From Perkinsus marinus ATCC 50983 (lineage: Eukaryota; Perkinsozoa; Perkinsida; Perkinsidae), in assembly GCF_000006405.1 (NCBI RefSeq), contig NW_003216498.1:388762-418035 (forward strand): a stretch of 29,274 nucleotides of DNA, in the 5' to 3' direction. Positions 10,375 through 20,800 of this stretch are shown one piece after another (the stretch's first letter is position 1; each line of letters starts with the position of its first letter). The notes under the pieces are model-generated. The model was not told where the DNA came from, ran no database searches, and worked only from the letters and a program-made list of their open reading frames with translations. A program made the translations under genes and the position numbers.

Positions 10375-13171
10375 TTGCCCTTCCGAATATCAACACTCAG
10401 TCTGTGGGCTTCCGCCCGATTCATTCAATGGTCTACCATGCCCCGTGAAGGAAGCCACGACGGTCCCTCCTCTAAAGTGATGAAGAACCTCACTGACACA
10501 TCGCGAGCAGCGGTAACACTAGAAGGCTATGATGTCGACATGGACCCACCACCTCCTCAGTCGACAGAGCATTCCAACCATGGCATGAGCGAATTCCCCG
10601 AGGAAGCACTCGCCTCTCTCTCATCACGAGGGCGTATGAGAATCGCTGACCGGGGCCTCACTCCGACAGAGATACTTAAGTGAGTTCTTCCAACGATCCC
10701 TCGAACAGCCTCTCTTGCTCCAGGTCCCCGAGGTTCGTCGAGGCTTGCTATAGGCTAGGCCTGAGACCATCTGAAGTCGATATCTGGCATACCCAGGATT
10801 ACAGCAAGACTCCTCAACCAGAGTTCCCAAGCTATACGACACTTGATGAAACAGATCTTCCCCTAGATTGGCGTATATCCTGTCTAGCTGAAGCATTGTG
10901 AGGAAGCAGTCGTGTCCGGTGGGAGGCAGCCTCATATCACTCATTAGGAACGAGTACGACACCATTATGGTCAAGTCGAGCTACGCCAATACCCAGTCCT
11001 TCGACGAGTGGATGCAAGGCAAGAACCTGTCGACAACGGGAGGTTCTCAACGAGGCCGATCTCTTGACCGTGAGGAAGGCCTGGGCTACTAGCCGTCAGT
11101 GAGAGGCTATTCCTCAGGCACTCTGCGATCGATCACAACGCCTGATGACTTTGCCACCACTGCTATGGCACGAATGCGGTCTCATATGGCACGTCTCGAG
11201 AAACAGAAGGCTTCCTTCATGGACAACGAAGCACGGAGTGAGTCTCAATAGCGAAAAAGGATATGTTTGCCTTCCAATAGAAGCTACCGCAGACTGACTC
11301 ATGTTCAGGAGAGAGGGCAAGATCGAGGAGTGCCCAACGGAAGAAGGAGCGAGATGAGCTCATATATCAGCGTATGATGGAAATGCTCGACAAGGAGCGT
11401 CGCCAACAGATGTGCTTCCGATCCAACTTACGACAGTCCAGAATTATCATCAGGTATCGACAGCGTATGGAGCAGCTAGCCGAGGCCACAAAGCGTATGC
11501 GGGACGCCAAGCGTGGGGACAGGTTCAAGCGGAATAAGGATATGCAGGAGCACAATCGGTAGAGACATGTGTTGACCTTCCTGCCGGACTCAACTCTTTC
11601 CCAGTGACCAGCTGCTGCAAGTCCGCAAGGATCGTGAGATGAGACTGTCAGAGGCACTCGCCGCCAGGGTGGGCTCAGTCGATAAATAATTGCTAAGCAA
11701 TCGCGCTTTGCTCAGGCGGAGTCTCGTCGAGCCAAGAGGGCTGCGTTACTCAGCGCAGAACGCTCACGGTTAGCTCGACTACGAGAAAAGGTGAAGGATG
11801 ATGAGCGCAGGAAGGTGCCCATTATGAGGCCCGAGCCTAGCCGTATTGAGTATGAATACTCAGATGGCTTTGACTGAGGAGATGCGTGCTAAAGACACGC
11901 GTAGCAAGGATCAGCTACACCGTAACAAGATGGAGTTCGAGGCTTTCGTCCAGGAAACACATCGAAAACGAGCGGTCCGACCTGCTACCTTTGCTGCTTT
12001 GATGATCTATTGTGTGTCTATGGTTAGATCAGTGAGCATCTGGTAGAACGAAGACGGAGACGTGAACAGTACCTCAAGGACGCTGAAGCTGATCGACAGG
12101 TCCTCGAGGCCGCCTGTGACATCGAAATGGAACGAATGACTCTGGTAAGGGCCTCACTCTGGTTGATTTTAAGTACCTTAGTATTATCATATGACGAGGT
12201 CGATCTTCTGATTCGTAAGCCCAGACAAGACTCAAGTGGATCGCTGAATTCAATCGTCCTGTATACTTCCTCTCAGGCAATGAAAAGGCAGCGAGTCGAG
12301 TACGACCGTCGGAAGTTCCAGACCAACTTCGAAGCTGCCAAGAAGGACAAACGTCCAAAGTCGGCAGCCTCTTTGACTAGCCTGTTGCCTTCTATCAACC
12401 ACCACTCGGTGCTGCCTCGGTCCCCTCAGTGGAGCCTGGCCCCACGCTTGTCGACCCCTCGGGGTTACGACTCTGGTCTAGGGCCCGGCTCCTACGACAT
12501 ACCGTCCACTCTTGGGGCCGATCAGATCGGCCCTCGATGGGCGCCCGACTCTGTTGATCGTTCGGAGCTGGCCGAACGCCCGGTGCGGTACGAGCCTCCA
12601 CCACCGAGCTCCCCGCCGAGATCACCTAGTATGAGCCCCATACTGAGACCGGTGCGGGGGAACGATGGGCCCGGGCCAGGACATCGGCATGAGCCTGTAT
12701 CCGTTCATAGGCTACCCAGGCCTCGAGATCCCAAAGCCATTGCAGAGTAAGCCCCACATCGACATCTGTTTGGCCGACATCCTCAGTCTCAGGCACTTCC
12801 GTGTCCTCGTGGAGTCGGGACGGCATTACTTGAGTATGGTGAGCCAAAGCCGAGTGAGTGCAGCTTCTGTAGCGAACGACCCCGGCAGCATTTTCCGGTC
12901 TCGCCATTCAACCAGTTGCCGACGGTCCCTCAGTAGTCTGCGATCGTCCAGCTCACGAGGTCGCCTGGGCGACGACGAGCCGGACCAGGCCCCAACCGAA
13001 CTCGCGGTACCGAGGTCGGCGACGCCGGCAACGGACATCCGGGAAGGGGCAGAAGACAGCTCGGTAGAACCCACTGAGATGGCTGGAAATGGGGCTGCTC
13101 GAAATGGTACTGCAATCTCTTCTAAAGAGGAAGAGGACGAAGAATACGAGTCCGACTTTGTCGAAGAGTAA
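10375..13171 (+). CDS. Coiled-coil protein with SPRF-EAC motif and SHIPPO-like repeat (probably ciliary)
   Basis: Exons I can support: start at 10375 or 10438 to 10679; 10724-10898; 10948 to about 11100 (join unresolved); about 11125-11237; 11309-11558; 11605-11668; 11716-11790; 11864-11974; 12070-12144; 12277-12746; 12787-13171 (TAA). The N-terminal region has LTPTEILKSPRFVEACYRLG, resembling the SPRxxEAC-LG motif I associate with CCDC177-type coiled-coil proteins. A long Arg/Lys/Glu/Gln coiled coil follows (for example RKKERDELIYQRMMEML and LLSAERSRLARLREK). The 12277 exon has GYDSGLGPGSYDIPS, close to the PGPGxY motif of SHIPPO/STPG proteins that line flagellar microtubules. The tail is Ser/Pro-rich and ends in EEYESDFVEE. 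I infer an axonemal or basal-body microtubule-associated protein. A stop lies in frame just before 11100, so that exon's end is wrong or an extra intron is present. Confidence 0.75.
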
Positions 13172-13704
13172 GGCTTCCACCATTACTCTACTCACCATCA
13201 TGTGCTGTGTCTGCTGCGATATACCACACCTTGTGTTCGTCAATTGCATGGTCTGTATATGGCCTAGTGCGGCGCTTCTTCATCACGAGTGCTACTACCC
13301 CTATTGATTGAACCAAGATGCCCCTCGACGAACGACCGCTATCTATGGGGACCACACCGGCGTCTACTCGACACGCCATCGCGCCCTCCAATAGGGTCGG
13401 TCCTGCGGAAGTGCTCGCTGTATGGTCACCCTATTGGGTCGTCCCAATCTAGGTGCCATCATCGACACAGGCAAGACAGGGGTCTTGGAGGTCTCGACTG
13501 GCGACGCGCTTTCCCCTACTATTCATGCAGGACTGCGTAAGTCGCCTCTGACCACTATGTTCATTGATCGATTAGGAAGTACGCACGAAGCGGTTGGAGA
13601 AGCTAGCGACGAGACTGTGCCGCAAAGAAGAGTATTTCAACGGTGTCGCCAGGCCGAGACATAGAAGGCCGCATCCCCGAGTATGCAGTAGATAGAAGCA
13701 TGTA
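13172..13704 (+). other. Possible short plus-strand gene, splicing unresolved
   Basis: Downstream of the coiled-coil gene, ATG at 13318 opens MPLDERPLSMGTTPASTRHA and on to VLAVWSPYWVVPI before a stop. A second open stretch ends with KRLEKLATRLCRKEEYFNG in one frame, after an intron-like GTAAGT...GATTAG at about 13537-13575. The pieces look coding but I cannot join them without a frame conflict. No family recognised. Confidence 0.3.
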
Positions 13705-13913
13705 AAGTGTGTGCCAATTTGATATGCAAATGTGAACAATGTGCGCTATTTTCTGAGGCGAATGATAGTGAACAAGTTGTCGCTATCACAGTTTCGAGCG
13801 GTTATTTCTATCACATCACATGTTCATAGCGATATTTACGTGAACTATCCAGCATAGTTTCAGATCGATTCCTATTAATTTTTCACAGATGCATATCAAT
13901 TTGGCACACACTG
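13705..13913. mobile_element. MITE, Tc1/mariner-like, TA-flanked
   Basis: A 209-bp element with terminal inverted repeats of about 29 bp. The left end reads AAGTGTGTGCCAATTTGATA and the reverse complement of the right end reads CAGTGTGTGCCAAATTGATA, continuing TGCA on both sides. It is flanked by TA on both sides (13703-13704 and 13914-13915), the target duplication typical of Tc1/mariner elements. The interior is AT-rich and non-coding, so it is non-autonomous. It lies between two gene regions and could carry regulatory sequence, but nothing shows that. Confidence 0.85.
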
Positions 13914-15829
13914 TATAGCATATCTTCTGAGCACAAGGTAAGGTCTATTCCAACACCTGTGCTCAGATATTGTGGCAAGGCGGATGGCCTCTCGATCGAG
14001 CTGAGGGCGAGCGACTGGCCACGACCGGCAGTTGCCCGAGGCTACCACTACACAACCCTCAAGGGCGCTCAGGATCCCGCGATGAATATGGGAACTCGTA
14101 AGACTAAGAACGGTGCCTCTCAGCGGCAGTCATGCCCCTCTGTGTGTCTACACCGTAGGTACATCGTACACACAGCCATGCCGTCCTCTTCAATGTCGCA
14201 GAATAATAACACTGACATGCTTCAAACAGTGGCTGTCGATAGTCCATCATCGGAGATGAAGGTCTCTGAGTCGCTCTCAGCTTTCGAAGAGGTTGGGACG
14301 GTCAAGGTGTGCTTGTCCGCATGCGGTTGCCCCTCAGGGTATACGAACAGACATTCGTCTGATGGCACGATCCTGGAGGCCTGTTGTCTGGGGTCACCCC
14401 TCTCGACAGGCTAATACTTTGCAATTATGGACACCACATGATGGGAAAGCGTAAGCGTGTTCGAGTTAATCCCTTGTATTGAGGTCGTCTCAGCGGTTGG
14501 GCATGGCGCACGGGGCCCCTACCCCGTATGGATCGAGCTTGAAGACGTTAACCCGGAAGGGCTTACTTCCTCATCTACCAAATGAACATATGTGTCCCCT
14601 TCCTTACTGTGTTGCTTGTAAGTCTCCATATGGGTGTCAAGATTCACAATGAGGGACATACGCTATAGGATCCAACGGTCGATGTCTCCCTCTCTCACGA
14701 CGCTGTTGGTGGATGCTCTCGATTATACCTGAACTTACAGTTGTCTGTGAAGAAAGGCAGGACTACTGAAGAGTGATAAGTCGTCACCAGCACTTACCGA
14801 ATTCGGCCACGCATACCCTCAATGAAGCTCCGCAACAAGAACACTGTGATGCGCATTCAGATGTACCCATACTGTATAGTATGCACAGTATCATGCATCA
14901 TGTACTGTGAACAGGAAGGTGTGGAAATTAATTATCATTCCAAAATTATCCTGTTTCCATGGCTATTCCCCTTCCCACCCTACGTTACCCAAAGGTCCCA
15001 CTTAACACAAGCACTCAGTTGGATCAATCATAACAAACGACGCAGAGCACACGGCCTCTCTGGGCCACCATCGGCGACTGCTTGAGGATGGGACCGTTTC
15101 CTCCTCGCCTCATTACTCCTATGGCAACGATGGCCGTGCAATGACGCCTAAGAACACCAATCTCACAGAGTGACTACTATCATGCGGTCACAAATGTTCA
15201 AGTACAACCCGTTTCCTTATCATCTTAAACAAACTGTGGCAATCTCGATAACCTCACAGATATCCACCAAACCAGTAGTATTATTATTGCATTGCAAACG
15301 ATATCAAACTCGAGGTACCCCTAATCAGCATTCTATTGCTGTTCGAAGGGTATCGAGTCAAGTCCGGAATAACCCATTCCCTCCAATTCCTACACCGCGG
15401 AACCGAGCCTCTCCCATTCTCTCAAAATTTCTTCGCTCCGCCTCCGCCTCACGACGCTCGTCTGCCATAGAAGCCTCATAGCCTTGATAATACCAGTCCA
15501 AGAAGCAACTGTTGATGCACATCAATGCCACCAACTAGATAGGCACTACTTCTTGTTCCCGACAGCAACACCACCATCACCACCTTGTCCCTCTACCTCC
15601 CCACACTCCCCTTCCCCTGCTCGAGGATCTACTATACCTAAGGTAACAACAGCCTCCAACGCGACAACCCGAGGGTAGGAATTACCTCGAGAGTCGTCCC
15701 CAAGGTATTGTGCGGGTCCAAAGTCCTCCCCACCAGGCTCTATGCCCTGTTCAACTGCCGCATTGCGAGGCGCTGCGTATCTGCCGGAAGGAGATACTAT
15801 GTCCAATTCAAAGCAAACTGCGATGTTCG
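13914..15829. other. Mostly unresolved interval with exon-like plus-strand fragments
   Basis: On the plus strand an open region from 14178 (MPSSSMSQNNNTDM...FEEVGTVK) is followed by a donor at about 14307. After an acceptor at about 14411 comes ANTLQLWTPHDGK, and then after another intron-like gap a stretch reading GARGPYPVWIELEDVNPEG at about 14505-14580. Phases of the joins conflict, so I do not make a gene of them. From 14600 to 15370 I see nothing. On the minus strand 15480-15370 reads MADERREAEAERRNFER and ends in a stop; it may be a 3' exon or UTR beyond the F-box gene. Confidence 0.3.
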
Positions 15830-16880
15830 TCACACCACTGACGAGGTTCCTGCAGCTCCGGAATTTCGTGGCGAGTGACTGAGTCTATACTGAACTCTCG
15901 ACACCCCGACACTACCTGAATATCCTCATGCTGATAGGGCAGACCCAGCACTGGTTGCCGCGGTCCCACATAGCGCTATCACAGGCTGAGTCCTCCATCG
16001 TGCGCCCGTTGCACTCGTGGATGTGACCCGTCTCATCGCAGACGAAGGCATCTCGGAATTTCCGAGACCTCCACAGCGTGCACCTGAGGACATCCTTCTG
16101 GTGATGCCCCTGAGACCACCTGGACTCTGGACCTCGTATTATCACAGGTGTGCGTAGGAAAGTCCTTCGGGTCTGGATGCTCTTCTGTATCTCGATACAC
16201 TACTCGCCAGAGCATCCACTCGTCTCGTGCTTCCCTCCATACCCGCCGTTCACGGTCCAACTGGGCGGCTCGAGACGCGGAGTAAGGCGAACGCAAAGAC
16301 GAGGGAGCGGACGGCTCATTAGTGGTGGTAAGATGGCCTCCACGAGGAGTCTGAGTGCTTATAAGATAAGCCACAGAATGTCCATGGCGCACTACCGCTT
16401 GAATGCCAAGAGCGACTGCAGCATTCCAGTCGCCCCAACTCTTATCAACAACTTCAGCTTTATCCACACCGGAGGCCTCCGAGTCGGCCCGGAGCTGCAG
16501 TTCTTTCTTCCAACAGCGGACAAAGGGTTTATAACGTAGGTTGGCCTGAAGAGTCAACACGTCATAGGTCGCTCGAGCGCTCTATAGAGCGATGCCCTAA
16601 CTATGACTATTACTCTCCGACCGTAACGGTCCTTCCTGGGCGGCCAGCGGTAATGATAAACCCAATACCACAATTCATCACGATTCCCACACGCTCTCAG
16701 GTATCTGGAGTGCGGCGTAACAGCGGAGGAAAAATGCGGAAAAGGTCATCACCTGCATGTCTGTGATGAGCTTATTATGGAGGAGGCCGGTAGGAAGGAC
16801 AGTATTTTACACACAACATCATCGTGGATGTCGATGAGGCCGAGTCGAGGCGAGGTGGGAGTGGTAGTGGAGGAATCCAT
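15830..16880 (-). CDS. F-box protein with Cys-rich C-terminal module
   Basis: Likely a substrate receptor of an SCF-type ubiquitin ligase. Exons 16880-16753, 16704-16614, 16545-16133, 16083-15916 and 15878-15830 join in phase. The first ATG I see is at 16880, but the reading frame is open upstream to a splice-like CAG and the assembly gap begins at 16955, so earlier exons may be lost. The F-box is LIDIHDDVVCKILSFLPASS followed by IISSSQTCRYL, then DELWYWVYHYRWPP, typical of the segment just after an F-box. Exon 3 continues through a charged region (DEWMLWRVVYRDTEEH). A Cys/His cluster follows (THTCDNTRC, FVCDETGHIHEC, ACDSAMW, QCWVCPIS), which looks zinc-binding. The final exon and stop at 15830 are the least certain. 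Confidence 0.7.
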
Positions 16881-16954
16881 GTCCAACAGGTCGTTAAAAA
16901 GGTCCGACTCGCTAACCTGATGATACCAAAAATCTCCCAAATCTCCCACCAGGT

Positions 16955-17054
16955 NNNNNNNNNNNNNNNNNNNNNNNNNNNNNNNNNNNNNNNNNNNNNN
17001 NNNNNNNNNNNNNNNNNNNNNNNNNNNNNNNNNNNNNNNNNNNNNNNNNNNNNN
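16955..17054. other. Assembly gap (100 N)
   Basis: Exactly 100 undetermined bases, the usual placeholder for a scaffold join of unknown length. It interrupts the upstream side of the F-box gene. Confidence 1.
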
Positions 17055-17384
17055 CTCGTATTCTCAAGTTACTCAGAAAATGTTTGCTTGAGGATGACTA
17101 TCAGATTGAGTCTCAATGTGATACTTCCAAAGACGTATAGGTCTACGTTCTCGATTCAGGGTGACAAGGGCATTCAATGCGTGTATCTTAACACATCGCT
17201 TACACACCCGAGCGTCAGAGAGCTAGATATCCCCGGAGCGAAGGGACGAGTTTTGCTAGTATCATCGAAGTCGCCTCAAATTGGATATCCGGGGCCGGGG
17301 CAGCCCAATAGAGGTCTCACCATCTGTTGCTGTTGTTATTGCCCATTCAGACCCTCTCCCGCGTTACTCTGCTCGAACGTCTGC

Positions 17385-17452
17385 GACTGGTTCACAACCA
17401 GATGGGGGCGGCTGACTCCGGTCTAGAGAGAGACACCGGTTCGAACCCCGGA
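17385..17452 (+). other. tRNA-like segment with B-box
   Basis: CCGGTTCGAACCCCGG includes a B-box-type GGTTCGAACCC with a 4-bp stem, preceded by GGCTGACTCCGGTCTAG in the place of an anticodon arm and by a TGGTTCACAACCAG hairpin further 5'. No acceptor stem can be closed. Probably a tRNA-derived relic. Confidence 0.3.
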
Positions 17453-17529
17453 AAAGGGATTTTTATCGTTACTCCGCGTCGTATAGTCCCGTCCTCACGT
17501 CCAATGTGTTTGGTGTATTCCCCGATCTA

Positions 17530-17714
17530 CAGTGTCGGAGAATACGTTCATTACCCCCAGTTGAACTTGGAAGTTTCATCGCTAACTATAGACGTTCATA
17601 CACCAGCTTAAGTACAAGTGTACAGAAACCAATAAGATTTTCCCAGAACTTCCTCAGAACCTTCATATTGTCACCAATACATGCAGTTGACCATTCGCAT
17701 ACTCTCCCACACTG
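17530..17714. mobile_element. MITE-like element, copy 1 of a two-copy family
   Basis: About 185 bp. The left end reads CAGTGTCGGAGAATACG and the reverse complement of the right end reads CAGTGTGGGAGAGTATG, imperfect terminal inverted repeats. The inner part, from about 17570, aligns at roughly three bases in four with 25510-25668 (shared runs include GCAGTTGACCAT/GTAGTTGACCAT and TTTTCCC/CCCACACTG). A TA precedes the left end but not the right, so the target duplication is unproven. Confidence 0.65.
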
Positions 17715-17881
17715 CCGACCTATTCAGGCAATTCTACAATCCCATCCATTCAGAACTCGTGCAAAACGCAAAGTCCATAGCATATCGAAATAACGTCATT
17801 GAGTCATGTGCATGGACGCGAACCGATCGGCTAGCAAACATGCTGCTGCTGTCGTCGGTCATCACGCTCCTGCGGGTCCCT

Positions 17882-20800
17882 CTAAGTGGTGGCCGCCACT
17901 TCCCGCATAGTGGGCGCGAAGGATTTGAGGACGAAGTTTTTCAAGTGTTTCCTGAGAGAGAATCTCATACCCTGGACGTGTTGAAAAAGCATGCCAAGAC
18001 GTAGTCGAGCGAATACTAGAGTGTCGTTGCAAAGCTCGCGGCTTTGTCCGAGCAGACGTTGAGATCTGTATAGAAGTTGGAGGAAGCAGTCGAGATGATA
18101 GTCGGTAATGGCCAGTGTCTACAGAGGGGACATAACCACGGAAAGGCGCTCTGCTCGAGCGGTCGTCTCACCTCATGCACCTCATCAAGTGGCCGACCAC
18201 GATACGCCTGTGGACCCCCAAAGACTTGCAGTAAATAGGAGGTAACCCCTCGCCACATATCTTCCAGCTTGGCACCCTCAAAGAACATGCCGATGCCTTC
18301 AAGAGGCATCAGCCAATAGTTAAGCATATTGATACACAGAAACTTACGTTGGTCTCGAGTGACCATTGTATGGAGCTTCTCGGCCAACTCGACAACGCCG
18401 TTCTCCTTTCCCAGACGCTCGAAAAGGTGACCAGGACTTTCTAACTGCGCCTAGTTAGGACGTACGTAAGACCAAGAAGGCGTCTCGTAATCTACTTTTT
18501 TGCGAGAGATCTCCATCCTCATAACGCAGCCACTGGTGATGGCCGATCGCACCCCGTTGAGTACTTCAAGGGAGTCTTCAGCGCTCTCTGGGTCTACCTC
18601 CAACTCTTTACCTTCGATACGCAACCCGTAACGGTAGAATGGCCGCAAAGGGCGGCAGACTCACATGTAGCCAACCAAACCGATAAAAAGGCATCGAAGT
18701 GGTAATCGGTTATGTTCATATTGTAATGGGCAGGTTTGAGCCTGTCATTATCGTAACTAAGAGAAGAAATAGCAGCTGCGGGGGACGAACCTGCGACCTA
18801 CCGACTGAGACCGCCAAAGGCTCCCGACATGAACTGATATATTCGTTTACGAATATTCCTCCGCTTGAGGTGGCTCTTCTCGAAATAGAAGCGCAAACGG
18901 CTGTCCTCAACGAGTTTCTCGTTCCTGACTTATACACTTTCTCATGAGAGTCATTCTTGCTCGCTTTCACACAGAAAACACTTTCTTAAGTCACAACGCA
19001 TCGCGACGCCGTTTGCACGTCTATGCCAGTAACACCGCGGTGTGGGGTCAACAATTTTGCGACTGGACCGTCAGAACCGACGGTCCAGTCTCAACTGTTA
19101 TTCCGGGCGTATGTTGGATTCTCTCACAAGACGTCAGTTAAAGTCTCCAATTGTTCATCTCCCCCAAGCCTTTCGAACAGCGTGTGACCATTCTTCACCA
19201 CCACCGCGTTAATTTCATCTCTACGACCAAGCACCTGGAAAGACGCTAGTCATGACCACCAAGCGCTCCCCTCTCACCTCTGAGCGCAAAGGCTCCAAAG
19301 TCACAACAAGCTCATCAACAACAGTGTCTTCCACACCACTGCCGCTCAGAGCTCTACGAACGGCACAAGTACAGATACATACTGGGTCATCCCACAAACC
19401 CTCACCTCAGGAAGTCGGACACGAAGGCATCAAAATGATAGTCGGAGATGCCGAGCCCTTCATGAGCCACTGCGAGATCACGACCTGCCGGGATTCAACT
19501 GGAGCTGGTCCGAGAGACATGCAGCTGATGCACCTTCGTAGTCCTTAGGTCCACCGAACCTGTCGACTAAGAAGACCGTAACTCCTTGCTTCAACTGCTC
19601 TCGCTTCTCTGCTTTGAAAAACCGTTTAATTCGTGCGTCAGTGCCGAGGATCGAGAACAGAGAATTCACAACTCGTGCTATGCCGTCAGCTTCACCTGAA
19701 AGATACTGAATCCGCACGGCGAAGGAACTAACCTCACATGCTCACCTAACCTGAGGAACATTTGGTCGAGACCGTCTTCAGTAGATTTTCGCGCTATCTC
19801 CGATCGAACGGTAACTACACCAGCACTATGCGATGCCACTCATCTGCCTTAAGCTTTATAACGTGAGAAATGATACGACTTGATGACCGCAACTTCCGAC
19901 ACCAGTTGAACTTAACGACATGCGCACTTAGTATGTACAATGGCTAGGTCAAGAAGATAGAACACATCAGAATAACGAAACGTATAGCTACGACGATGTG
20001 GCTGGGAATGTAATATCGCTATGGCAAATTAAGGCTTCCTCCCGAACGACTGAAAAAGTTCCACAAACCCTGCTTGTTCGCCTATGAATTATACAGCCAG
20101 ACCTATCATGGCTGCAATAATGATAGTGGAAAGAGGTGTAGAACACAGAGACACTCACATCCGTTGATAATATCCCCTCTAACAGGTTGCATGGCCTTGA
20201 GGACCTCCCTCACATCCGCCTTGCTAAGCTCCAGCTCCACCGTCAAAATCTGACAGCAGCACTGACATCTTGGGATGTGATATATAAAGACCTCCTTGAT
20301 AATAGAGAGCATGGTGTCGAAGTGGTGAGAGGCGATGTTCATCGAATAGTGTGCTGGTCGTAGATCGGCCACATCATAAGTCGACGCGCCTGACCACAAC
20401 ACATCAAGCAGCCCCGTAGCAACATGCATGCTGCAAAGAAGTTAATGTGAAAAAGGTTACTATAAGCAGACGTAGACGGACTTATACGAAGAATGGGTCG
20501 ACAACAGGATCACCTCCGATGGCACCACAAATGAATTGTGTCATCTTCTTCTTGATCGACTGGACCTAAGGCCGACACATAGCCACTCATCATGCGTTTT
20601 ATAACTGCGAAGCCCTCAGTTTCCGAGACGAATAACGCAATGACCCGATACGAAACCAACAATCCATTGCATTAATACTAGACCGAGATTGTTCTCATAT
20701 GCTAGAGGTCACATCGAGTTCATTAATAGAGTGGTGCACGTATCAAGCCATTCGTGCATACTCCCAAGCCCACAGCTAAGACCAGGACTCACCTTGGCTT

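Larger units (their letters stand above)
17055..17881. other. Intergenic DNA between the gap and the globin gene
   Basis: The plus strand is open for over 100 codons after the gap but has no recognisable motif. The interval contains a tRNA-like segment and a MITE-like repeat (separate entries). It is the 3' flank of the minus-strand globin gene, which stops at 17882. Confidence 0.4.

Noticed and set aside
16824-17426. Plus-strand ORF of 200 codons
   Set aside because: It runs through the 100-N gap and is antisense to the F-box exon; the part after the gap has no recognisable motif.
18776-18845. tRNA-like sequence with GGTTCG on the minus strand
   Set aside because: The 5' part is the end of globin exon 27 (IYQFMSGAFGGLS) and the rest is the following intron's start. 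The loop lacks the conserved A58 and no acceptor stem forms.
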